DNA of 64,000 bases, taken from positions 62,001 through 126,000 of the forward strand of contig NZ_JADJJX010000003.1 of the NCBI RefSeq assembly GCF_016706325.1, written 5' to 3'. A model generated the notes under the pieces. It had not been told where the DNA came from, made no database searches, and saw only the letters and a program-made list of their open reading frames with translations. The translations under genes and the position numbers were made by a program. This DNA is from Methanothrix sp. (GTDB lineage: Archaea > Halobacteriota > Methanosarcinia > Methanotrichales > Methanotrichaceae). Numbering within the stretch: the first letter of the stretch is position 1; each line of letters starts with the position of its first letter. This document shows, piece after piece, positions 36,900-44,655 of this stretch.

Positions 36900-37976
36900 A
36901 TGAGTTTTAGCACCCACCGTTACCTGCTCATGACCACCGATCCTGTGCATATTGGTACAGGCGGGATGCGTCTGGGGCGGGTGGACAACAGCATCGTCCG
37001 GGAGCCGGGCACGCGCTTGCCCAAGATCCCAGGCACATCTCTGAGCGGGGCCATTCGGTCATATGCAGCCTATCGATATGGAAAACGCGAATGTGCCGGC
37101 CAAGGCGTTGAAAAGGAAAGAGGAAAAGGACATTGTGGACAGCTGACATGTCCGATATGCTATACCTTTGGCTCAATAAAAGGAGACAATGCAAATTCAG
37201 GGGTTGTCTCCATAGGAGATGCTCGATTATTGCTCTTTCCTGTCTATTCAATGGTCGGGCCGGTATGGGTAACAAGCCCATCAGCTCTCCAAGATTTTGG
37301 AATCGAAGATGAGAGCGTTGAAGGCAATAAAGCCAAATGGAATGGGGTGACAAATCAGGGACACCTAAATTTGGGCTGGTTGATGGTAGAAAAAAATGAT
37401 GGAGATTGGGAAATACCCGAAAAACTGCCTGGTTCAGTTCGCAATCGCACCGTTTTAATCTCTGATAAGCTTTTCTCACAAGTGGTAAACAGCAACCTGG
37501 AGGTTCGTACATCAGTGTCTATAAATCCAGAAACAGGTGCAGCTGAAGACAAGGCCCTATTTACCTATGAAGCCATCCCACGGGCGGCGTTCCTGTGGAT
37601 GGATGCTGTGGTAGACGACTATAGCAAGGGAGAACTTTGGAAAAATGGAGGTATAATTTGGAAAGCCCATAAAGAGGAAACGAGAGAATCATCTGACGAA
37701 ATAAAAATCACTTGGCATGACAATTATATAGATGGTATGCCTTTGTATCCGGACTCAAAGGATAGTAGTAAACCTGAGCAAATCAACGGAGTGTCTAAAG
37801 GTTGGAAGTCCCCTGAAGATGTTATCCTCGCAGGTCTAGAATGGACCGAGCATCTGGGCATCGGCGGCATGGGCACGCGTGGATTTGGCCGGATGAGAGT
37901 GGTCTATCCATCTCAATCGCATTCTCAATTACAGACTGAAGCACAACGTGAGGAAGGGAGAACAAATGGCAGTTGA
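36900..37976 (+). CDS. cmr4: CRISPR type III RAMP protein Cmr4 (Cas7 backbone)
   Basis: The 358-aa protein has the Cmr4 pattern: LMTTDPVHIGTGGMRLGRVDNSIVREPGTRLPKIPGTSLSGAIRSYAAYRYG, CPICYTFGS and the glycine-rich LGIGGMGTRGFGRMRV at the end. Cmr4 copies form the backbone on the crRNA and cut the target RNA at 6-nt steps. The usual catalytic aspartate falls near residue 29 (RVDNSIV). A strong GAGGAGG site precedes the ATG at 36900. It overlaps cmr5 by a few bases. Confidence 0.9.
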   Translation: MSFSTHRYLLMTTDPVHIGTGGMRLGRVDNSIVREPGTRLPKIPGTSLSGAIRSYAAYRYGKRECAGQGVEKERGKGHCGQLTCPICYTFGSIKGDNANSGVVSIGDARLLLFPVYSMVGPVWVTSPSALQDFGIEDESVEGNKAKWNGVTNQGHLNLGWLMVEKNDGDWEIPEKLPGSVRNRTVLISDKLFSQVVNSNLEVRTSVSINPETGAAEDKALFTYEAIPRAAFLWMDAVVDDYSKGELWKNGGIIWKAHKEETRESSDEIKITWHDNYIDGMPLYPDSKDSSKPEQINGVSKGWKSPEDVILAGLEWTEHLGIGGMGTRGFGRMRVVYPSQSHSQLQTEAQREEGRTNGS

Positions 37977-38397
37977 GAACCTCAATCTTGACAGGGTGGC
38001 TGCCGAGAGAGCACAAGCGATGGTAAGGAAAGCCAAGAATGGTGTTGATAAAGTGGAAAAGCCAGTTGATACTCTTGAGCGCCTGACCACTAAAGCGTTG
38101 GGCGTTCTTCAAGAACAGGGGATCTACGCCATGATGCTATTTCTCTTCTCACGCACCAGCGACGAGTATAATATCGCCCCCTTAATCCGTCCTCAACTAT
38201 ATGAAGCCTTGAAAGAACTCCCTGGCTTTGAGACTGCATCAATTGAAGATAAGTCCGATAAGGCCCTCGAATACTTCACAAGAAATATATTGAATAACAT
38301 CGACACCCTTCTCCTCGTCCGCGACCTCTATGAACAGACGCTGATCTATGCCCGCTATGCGGCCAAGGCTGAGGGAAATAAGGAAACGGGAGGCTAG
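37966..38397 (+). CDS. cmr5: CRISPR type III small subunit Cmr5 (Cas11)
   Basis: The protein, about 143 aa, is all-helical and has VLQEQGIYAMMLFLFSRTS, the typical Cmr5 segment. Cmr5 lines the middle of the complex and contacts the target RNA. I choose the ATG at 37966 (MAVENLNLDRVAAERA) because AGGAAGGGAG precedes it; a longer frame starts at 37948. It overlaps the end of cmr4 and lies two bases upstream of the next gene. Confidence 0.88.
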   Translation: MAVENLNLDRVAAERAQAMVRKAKNGVDKVEKPVDTLERLTTKALGVLQEQGIYAMMLFLFSRTSDEYNIAPLIRPQLYEALKELPGFETASIEDKSDKALEYFTRNILNNIDTLLLVRDLYEQTLIYARYAAKAEGNKETGG

Positions 38398-38399
38398 GG

Positions 38400-39266
38400 A
38401 TGGCCTGGACCCATTACAAGCTCAAGTTCCGTCTACTGAGCCCAATTCACATAGGCTATCGAAAGGTAGGTAACCTTATGCAGACCCGCCAGTATGTGCC
38501 TGGCAAAAACCTCTGGGCTGCCCTCACCGCCCGATTGACCAGAGACTTTCCAGATATAGAATGGAACAATGGATACAAGGAAGTTGGAAAGAGAGTGGAA
38601 ACGCAGTTCCGCTTTGGCTACCTATGGCCCAGTCTCGATGGGAATGAACCCTGCTATTCTTGGGATTGCGAAGACTTCGACTATCTCTTCTTAGATAGCT
38701 ACGCCAGTACAGCACTTGATTATTCCTCCCACTCCGCTGAGGAGGGCAGTCTGCACGAGACGGAATTCATAGTCCCTGTGGCACGAAATGGAAAGCCAGT
38801 GTACCTCTTGGGAGATCTCTGGGTAAATGAAGAAGTGGAAGATAAGATCGATGACGAATCCTGGAAAGGGTCAATGGAGAACCTCCAGCTAGGTGGCGAG
38901 CGCAGTTATGGCTGGGGGCGTCTTGCCCTCAGCCCAGATTGTACAGGAAATAATAGCGGGAATGGAATAACAGCTGCCGGTCATCGTTGGCAAGAGGAGG
39001 GCGGAGAGAATGTCATCACGCTCAACAGAGGCGAAAAGATAACCGCTCATGCTCTAGCCAGTTCTGAGGCTGGCGACAGAGACCCGACCAATGATATAGA
39101 GGGACCTGTAGAGCCAATGGTAGGTCGGGAATGGGGTGCCTTTGCTGGCCAAAAAGTCTGCTACAGCGGTGTTTATTTTATGCCGGGAGGCAAAATCAGG
39201 AATGCAAATGACCAGGCCCAATTCATAATCGACCCCTTTGGGAGATGGATATCCTACAGAGATTAG
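38400..39266 (+). CDS. cmr3: CRISPR type III Cas5-group RAMP protein, Cmr3-like
   Basis: The 288-aa product has RAMP features: FRLLSPIHIGYRKVGNLMQTRQYVPGKNLWAALTARL at the N-terminus and the glycine-rich LQLGGERSYGWGRLAL near residue 170. These suit the Cas5-like subunit (Cmr3 or Csx10) that caps the 5' handle of the crRNA next to the large subunit. Its place as the last gene of the set matches the Cmr3 position in type III-C. A GGGAGG site precedes the ATG. No cas6 follows, so crRNA processing must come from elsewhere. Confidence 0.7.
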   Translation: MAWTHYKLKFRLLSPIHIGYRKVGNLMQTRQYVPGKNLWAALTARLTRDFPDIEWNNGYKEVGKRVETQFRFGYLWPSLDGNEPCYSWDCEDFDYLFLDSYASTALDYSSHSAEEGSLHETEFIVPVARNGKPVYLLGDLWVNEEVEDKIDDESWKGSMENLQLGGERSYGWGRLALSPDCTGNNSGNGITAAGHRWQEEGGENVITLNRGEKITAHALASSEAGDRDPTNDIEGPVEPMVGREWGAFAGQKVCYSGVYFMPGGKIRNANDQAQFIIDPFGRWISYRD

Positions 39267-39334
39267 ATCCTGGACAAACCTCACCTGAGCGCACGAATAC
39301 AGGGCGATGCTTCATGGGGCCTCCATTCCTTGCC

Positions 39335-39529
39335 AACTCCCGTGGCTCCCCGGTCATCATCGAGGGTCGAGCCCCCATCCGGGGATACAGCATGGCCTTG
39401 CACCTCCCGCCGAGCCCTCCCCCCCCGCCGCCATCGCTTTTTCCAATCCGCCTCTCGGGGCGGTGGTGGTGGCCACGCACAATCAGGAGTGGCCAGGTGG
39501 TGGACGTGACTCTGCCGGCGGAGGGATAG
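39335..39529 (+). pseudogene. Decayed copy of a Csx3-type ring-nuclease gene (copy 1)
   Basis: The DNA matches the intact csx3-like gene at 40594 over its middle and end. One frame gives GSPVIIEGRAPIRGYSMALHL, a second gives AAIAFSNPPLGAVVVATHNQEW and the first returns with GQVVDVTLPAEG. At least two compensating frameshifts are therefore needed, one of them in a run of eight C near 39421-39428. The N-terminus is missing. Similarity continues past the stop (the AGTTCAGCCGGGCCCG... segment), so a larger block was copied. Confidence 0.8.
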
Positions 39530-39907
39530 GGCGAAGCATATCGATTTGCTGGGCAATCCAGCAGTTCAGCCGGGCCCGTCGGGAGAATATTAGCGCCGAT
39601 ATATCACAAACCCCATAGCGGCATCCCTTGATTGTATCCAGGCCTTCCGGCATTGAGGGAGCCCAAGGCACTGCCGCAGGAGACCTGTAGAGACGACTCG
39701 CAGGCGCCCTAAAAAAAGCTCCAACACATCAATTCTAGCCATAATCCCGCCCAGCTTCAGGATGTTGATTGTGGCATATTCGAAGTCCAACCAATCTAAT
39801 CAAAGTGGAGATCGTTAAGCCCCTCGGCAAAAAGATATTTATGATCATACCTATTCCTATACCTGCACAGATCAGACATAAGATTCAAGCCATGCAGAGA
39901 CGATGAT
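39530..39907. other. Intergenic region inside the island
   Basis: The first 70 bases continue the duplicated block that follows each csx3 copy. The remainder shows no convincing gene; a 66-codon minus-strand frame (39590-39790) has no support. AT-rich DNA just before 39908 probably carries the promoter of the nucleotidyltransferase gene. Confidence 0.5.
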
Positions 39908-40444
39908 ATGCCACCGGCGAGGAATGAGCTGAACGCCAGCCTGTATGAGCTGGCAAGGCGCTATGCTGAAAAGGCTGCAGAACTCCTAGGAGGCCAGCTC
40001 ATTTCTATAGCTCTCTATGGATCCGTAGCCCGTGGACAGGCTGATCCTACCTCGGATATCGATCTGTTCGTTATGCTGCAGCAGGCTCCCTCGGGCATGC
40101 TGTCCCGCCGCCGCCTTCTCGATCCAGTGCATGAATCCCTGGCGTCTGAACTGGACGGACTCTGGAGACAAGGCACATATGCCGATTTCATAGAGGTGAT
40201 CCGCACCAGAAGCGAAGCCAGACAGTTCCACCCCCTCTATCTGGACATGTCACAGGAGGCAATCCTGCTCTATGACCGGGACCGATTTCTGGAGAATTTG
40301 CTGGAGAGAGTAGGGCAGCATCTGATGAGTAGAGGAGCGAAGCGCAAGGTCATGGAAAGGTTTTGGTACTGGGATATCTCCGTATCAACACGTCTTGCCT
40401 CTATATACCGGCTGCTGAGGGCGAAAAGGGAGATCAGCTTCTAG
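39908..40444 (+). CDS. Minimal nucleotidyltransferase (MNT-like), ends at an in-frame amber codon
   Basis: The 178-aa protein has the nucleotidyltransferase motif SIALYGSVARGQADPTSDIDLFV near residue 35: GS, then DxD (D-I-D). This is the DNA polymerase beta-like fold found in MNT antitoxins, which AMPylate HEPN toxins, and in many defence islands. After the TAG at 40442 the same frame stays open for 44 more codons to TAA at 40577, encoding a helical tail (DDAREALLKTHEVLRECQLLIEQ). The gene may be truncated by a nonsense mutation. No HEPN partner is intact nearby. Confidence 0.75.
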   Translation: MPPARNELNASLYELARRYAEKAAELLGGQLISIALYGSVARGQADPTSDIDLFVMLQQAPSGMLSRRRLLDPVHESLASELDGLWRQGTYADFIEVIRTRSEARQFHPLYLDMSQEAILLYDRDRFLENLLERVGQHLMSRGAKRKVMERFWYWDISVSTRLASIYRLLRAKREISF

Positions 40445-40593
40445 GGGGATGAGCAGAGCGGCGTCCCTCCAGAGAACTTGTGCACCAGAGATGATGCCAG
40501 GGAAGCACTATTAAAGACGCATGAGGTCTTAAGAGAATGCCAGCTGCTCATTGAGCAAAAGAAGGAGAATCCTGATTAAAGCGAAGGGAGCCA

Positions 40594-40872
40594 ATGTCAA
40601 ATCTCGTCATCTACTCCATTGCCGTCTCCTCCCCCATCACCCCAGCCGAGCCGCTCCCGCCACTGCCTGACATCCCCCGTGGCTCTCTGGTCATTGTCGA
40701 GGGCCGAGCACCAATATGGCGATACGGCATGGCCTTGCATCTCCTCCACGGCTCTCCCGCCGCAGCCATAGCATTCTACGACCCGCGCCTGGGTGCAGTG
40801 GTTGTGGCCACTCACAGCCAGGAGTGGCAGGTAGGGCAGGTGGTGGACGTGACCCTGCCGGCGGAGAAATAA
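40594..40872 (+). CDS. csx3: Csx3-type ring nuclease (Crn3), intact copy
   Basis: The 92-aa protein matches Csx3, which degrades cyclic tetra-adenylate and so switches off type III CRISPR signalling. Visible landmarks are VIVEGRAPIWRYGMALHLLHG (residues 33-53), then FYDPRLGAVVVATHSQEWQVGQVVDV (61-86), with H52, D63, R65 and H74. A GGGAG site precedes the ATG. Two damaged copies flank it at 39335 and 42195. It is oriented with the cas genes and lies just upstream of the CARF effector gene. Confidence 0.85.
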   Translation: MSNLVIYSIAVSSPITPAEPLPPLPDIPRGSLVIVEGRAPIWRYGMALHLLHGSPAAAIAFYDPRLGAVVVATHSQEWQVGQVVDVTLPAEK

Positions 40873-40998
40873 GTCGACGCAGTTCCATTTGCCGGGCAGG
40901 CCTGCAGTTCATCCGGGCCCGCCGGGAGAATACCAGCGCCGATGTGGACAATGTCGAATCTAAAATAGACCATATGGATTATATCAGGAGATGATAAA

Positions 40999-42144
40999 TT
41001 GAAAATGATTCAAGTTATGCTAGTCGGGGGGCGTCAAACGCCTAATGTAATCGGTGTTATGAAATTTTCTCCAAATCAAATAGTCTTAATTGTATCAAAA
41101 GACGAAAGAAAACAAAAAGACATCTTATTAGATAGCTTAAGAAGTATAAAATCATTAAATCCTCCCGATGATGAAGATATAATAGAAGTAGATGCATATG
41201 ATTTTCCGGCAAATCTTGTGGCTATTAGAGGCGTTTGTAATAAATATCATAATAAACAAATACAATTCAATCTCACTGGCAGTACGAAAATAATGGCCTT
41301 GGCGGGCTATGAAATAGCTCGAGAGAAAGAGATTGCATCATTTTACGTTGCGGGAAATCGAATACTTTGGCTTACGGGGCAAGAGCATCAAGCGATTGAA
41401 ACAATCGATCTAAATATCAAACAATACCTCAAGATCTTTGGAAGAGACATTTCCCACAAATTTAAATTTGATAGCCTAAGCTTTGATAAGCTTTGCGCGA
41501 TTAATGCGGCTAAATTATTGGCCATTAACACCACCCATTCTGCAAATATGCTTAAAAAGATCAGAAAAAATGCCAACAAAACCAAAGATGGTTTGCAGGT
41601 ACCTCTTGGCGACTTCAGTGAAGATGAGAAAAGAATAGCAATGAATTTGAAAGATGAAGGAGCATTGGATGTTGACGGTGATCTTATTAGGATAAGATCG
41701 AACAATGATCTGGAATTTTTTAAAGGTAATTGGCTTGAAGTTTTTGTCTATAATGAAGCCCTCAATAAAAAAGATGGGGCTGGAGTTCCAATATTTGATT
41801 ATTGCGACATAAGCCTTGAAATTAAATCAGATCAAGCTGAAAAAGAAATTGATGTAGCCTGCATACATGAAGCCCAGCTAATACATTGTTCTTGCAAGAC
41901 AGATGGTGATCCATTTAAAACCGCTTACTTGGACGAACTACACTCTATAAGCAATATGATAGGTGGACGCTTCTGCTCGCGCGTGTTCGTGACAAATGCC
42001 GTTTTCCCCGATAAAACAAAACAATCTCAATTCCTTGATCAAGCTAAAGAGAGAGAAATTGTAGTTGTAACTGGAAATGAACTCGCAAATATCGGGAAAA
42101 TACTTTTTAAACAAGCGAAAAAGCCAGAATTTCGGAGAGTATAA
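40999..42144 (+). CDS. CARF-domain nuclease, Card1/Can2-like (DUF1887)
   Basis: The 381-aa protein has an N-terminal CARF domain with FNLTGSTKIMALAGYEIA (near residue 90), which binds cyclic oligoadenylate, and a C-terminal restriction-like nuclease domain. The nuclease region shows EIDV (D284) and CSCKT (S298, K300); family members commonly have IECKT, so the acidic residue is replaced by serine. Card1/Can2 proteins cut DNA and/or RNA when a type III system signals infection. The gene is strikingly AT-rich, pointing to separate transfer. The start is TTG at 40999 (GGAG upstream) or ATG at 41005. Confidence 0.85.
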   Translation: MKMIQVMLVGGRQTPNVIGVMKFSPNQIVLIVSKDERKQKDILLDSLRSIKSLNPPDDEDIIEVDAYDFPANLVAIRGVCNKYHNKQIQFNLTGSTKIMALAGYEIAREKEIASFYVAGNRILWLTGQEHQAIETIDLNIKQYLKIFGRDISHKFKFDSLSFDKLCAINAAKLLAINTTHSANMLKKIRKNANKTKDGLQVPLGDFSEDEKRIAMNLKDEGALDVDGDLIRIRSNNDLEFFKGNWLEVFVYNEALNKKDGAGVPIFDYCDISLEIKSDQAEKEIDVACIHEAQLIHCSCKTDGDPFKTAYLDELHSISNMIGGRFCSRVFVTNAVFPDKTKQSQFLDQAKEREIVVVTGNELANIGKILFKQAKKPEFRRV

Positions 42145-42194
42145 ATTTTGGGTGGCATGGACGATTATGAATCAGATCGATAAATGGAAGTGAC

Positions 42195-42353
42195 GACTCC
42201 ATCGCCGTCTCCTCCCCCATCACCTCCCGCCGACCCTTCCCCCTCCCGCCGCCGCCATCGCTTTTTCCAATCCGCCTCTCGGGGCGGTGGTGGTGGCCAC
42301 GCACAATCAGGAGTGGCCAGGTGGTGGACGTGACCCTGCCGGCGGAGAAATAA
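42195..42353 (+). pseudogene. Decayed copy of a Csx3-type gene (copy 3), internal deletion
   Basis: The 5' part (TCCATCGCCGTCTCCTCCCC...) matches the beginning of the intact csx3-like gene at 40594. It then jumps to the later part (GCCATCGCTTTTTCCAATCC... to the TAA at 42351). The central codons for the GRAPIW segment are deleted and the frame is disturbed in the Q-V-V-D-V region. The 3' flank again shares the GCAGTTCCATTTGCCGGGCA segment with copy 2. This is a remnant and should not be functional. Confidence 0.8.
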
Positions 42354-42516
42354 GTCGGTGCAGTTCCATTTGCCGGGCAATCCTGCACTTCAGCCGGGAG
42401 CTATTGGAGAGCTATTAGAGGGCTATTAGAGGGCCATTGGAAAACCATTGGGGAACAATGGCGCGAAATACATCCCAGGCTTATAAACGATATGCTTCGA
42501 TTGTATCCAGCATCAA

Positions 42517-43911
42517 TCACCTCACATACTCATAATGCCTGTACCCCTGATGGTCTATCCGGGCTAAAACGAACTCCTCTGAGGGCCGGTTCAGGCTCTC
42601 CTTCCCCTCTCCCTCATGAAGAAGCTCATACTCCTGCAGGGAGATCTCCCTTCTCCTCTCCAGCCTCTCAAATAAGCCCCTTGAGGGCACAGAGGAGATC
42701 CCCGGCATAGCCCGGGCAGAGAAGACCAGTGCAGAGCAGCCGCTTCCATAGGCCCCAAAGCAGAGCCTCTCTTTAGCCTGAACCTTTCTCAGCTCCAGGA
42801 GGCTGGCCAGCCCCAGATAGATCGATCCGGTGTAGATGTTCCCAACCTGGCGGGATAGAGCAGCAGAATCTTTGACCTTGGCATTGTAGGCCTGCTGAAA
42901 ATACCTGCTGCGGGCGAAGCTGCGAGCATAGCCGGCCAGGTCGATCTGATATTTCTCCAGGTCAGCATAATTCTGAGGCTCGGGCTCCACTCCAATCTCC
43001 GCCTCAACATTCTTCCAATGGTGGCTATTCCTCCAATCCTGACGGAGTATGGCGGCTGAGGCATACTCCACCATCCTCGGATAGGGGATATGGAAGAGAA
43101 GGTGCTCGATCCAGTCGGTGGTGCACTCCCCCCTCTTCGGAGCGATCAAGCCCTTCTGAGCAGCCTGGGCGGCATAGGAGGCAAAAGCCCCCTGCATGGC
43201 GTCCAGATAACACTGATTGCTGTGCTTGCCGTTGACTGTTGCCGTTGCGCAGCCCAGGGGGCGGAAGAAGTCGTTCTCATCGCGGGTGAAGCAGCCATAG
43301 ATCTGCTCCAGGGCAGCAATCCTCGGATCTCTCTTGACCAGCAAGGAGACGCTTCCCGCTCCCTGAGTGTACTCCCCTGGAGAGTGCAACGGGTATCTGG
43401 CCACATCAGTGGCGATGACCACTCCTATCCTCTCATCCTCCCCGGCTGCCACCCAGTAGCTGATGCTCTCCAAAGCCAGGGTGGTGCCGATACAGGCCGA
43501 CTTGAACTCCACAGTGGAGCAGCCCTGGAAGGAACCGGAGCCATAAACCCTCTCCAGCATGCCGATGACATACGTCCCCATCGCTTTGGCCTCGTCGACT
43601 GCAGACTCAGTTCCCAGATAGATCTTGCCGATATCGCCGGGCTGGAGGTCGCAGCGGCGCATCAACTCCAGAAGAGACATGGCAGCCATGGTGGCGGCAT
43701 CCTCATGGGCATCGGGAACGGCCATCCTCTCAACCCCGATCCCTCGCGTGAGCTTTTCCGGATCAATATCCCGCTGGCGGGAGAACTCTCCAGTTAAAGG
43801 CAGATAGAGCGAGGGGATATAGACAGCCATATCGTCGATCCCCACTGCCGCGCTCAATAGAGAATTGTCGGATGATATTTTTTTTGAAGAATTGCCAAGA
43901 ATGCTGCTCAA
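42517..43911 (-). CDS. mvaS: Hydroxymethylglutaryl-CoA synthase, bacterial/eukaryotic (MvaS) type
   Basis: The product, about 464 aa, condenses acetyl-CoA and acetoacetyl-CoA in the mevalonate pathway to lipids. Catalytic residues are visible: the Glu in GTESAVDEAK (near 100), the Cys in EFKSACIGTT (near 140) and the His in FHIPYPRM (near 273). The sequence and length follow the bacterial/eukaryotic type (GEYTQGAGSVSLLV, NGKHSNQCYLDAM), not the roughly 350-aa archaeal HMGS I recall from Methanosarcina. I start at TTG 43911, behind AGGAGAGAGG; a longer frame starts at 43971. Confidence 0.85.
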   Translation of the reverse strand: MSSILGNSSKKISSDNSLLSAAVGIDDMAVYIPSLYLPLTGEFSRQRDIDPEKLTRGIGVERMAVPDAHEDAATMAAMSLLELMRRCDLQPGDIGKIYLGTESAVDEAKAMGTYVIGMLERVYGSGSFQGCSTVEFKSACIGTTLALESISYWVAAGEDERIGVVIATDVARYPLHSPGEYTQGAGSVSLLVKRDPRIAALEQIYGCFTRDENDFFRPLGCATATVNGKHSNQCYLDAMQGAFASYAAQAAQKGLIAPKRGECTTDWIEHLLFHIPYPRMVEYASAAILRQDWRNSHHWKNVEAEIGVEPEPQNYADLEKYQIDLAGYARSFARSRYFQQAYNAKVKDSAALSRQVGNIYTGSIYLGLASLLELRKVQAKERLCFGAYGSGCSALVFSARAMPGISSVPSRGLFERLERRREISLQEYELLHEGEGKESLNRPSEEFVLARIDHQGYRHYEYVR

Positions 43912-44044
43912 AGTCGCCTCTCTCCTCTTGGTCAGAGGTTGAATGGATGCTATTTCAGGTTTTTGCTGCAATTAATCGGTAAATATCAGGAAAATATATC
44001 AACTAATAGAACCAATAAAGAGCCATAATTAAGGAGTGAAGGAT

Positions 44045-44263
44045 ATGACTGCAAGCGTATATAAAGTAATAGAGTTGGTAGGGACCTCGACCACAAGCTG
44101 GGAAGATGCCGTTAAGACAGTGGTGGACAGGGCGAATCAGACTCTCAGAGACCTGCGCATCGCCGAGGTCAAGGAGCTGGACGTCAGACTGGAGAACGGC
44201 AAGATCGCCGAGTTCAGGGCAAAGGTCCGCCTCTCATTCAAGTATGAGGGAGAAAGCGACTAG
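44045..44263 (+). CDS. Dodecin family flavin-binding protein
   Basis: The protein, about 72 aa, begins MTASVYKVIELVGTSTTSWEDAVKTVVDRANQTLRDLRIAEVKELDVRLENGKI, the full dodecin pattern. Dodecins form hollow 12-mers that store flavins (riboflavin or FMN). I start at the ATG at 44045, which has a GGAG site; an in-frame codon at 44036 is less likely. It is divergent from mvaS and convergent with herA. Confidence 0.92.
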   Translation: MTASVYKVIELVGTSTTSWEDAVKTVVDRANQTLRDLRIAEVKELDVRLENGKIAEFRAKVRLSFKYEGESD

Positions 44264-44531
44264 GCTGAGAAGATAGGTATGGTAAGCCACTGAGAGTTCG
44301 CCTCTCATGGCTGAGCCTGGCCTCTTCCTTCTGCAGGGCGCGACGGCTGCATCACCTCCCCTAACCCCGGAGGTGATGCAGCCGGCTGCAATCGAGCATC
44401 TCATCCTGCTCGTTGACACAGAATCGGTACCGGCATGGTTTTCCGTAGGGATGACAGGGGCCAGGTCATCGTTTTTGCCCGCACTGTCATCTCCTTGAAG
44501 GACTCTGAAGGCTCCTTGATGGGAGCATTCC

Positions 44532-44655
44532 TGGGGATCAGGCACTGGGGATCAGGCACTGGAGATCAGGTACTGGAGATCAGGTACTGGAGATCAGGTA
44601 CTGGAGATCAGGTACTGGAGATCAGGTACTAGAGATCAGACCTGGAGATCAGGCC
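44532..44655. repeat. 14-bp tandem repeat abutting the herA stop
   Basis: About eight copies of GGAGATCAGGTACT run from 44532 to the end of the herA gene, where the last copy overlaps its stop codon (44649-44651). The rest of the gap from 44264 holds no gene. Confidence 0.9.
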
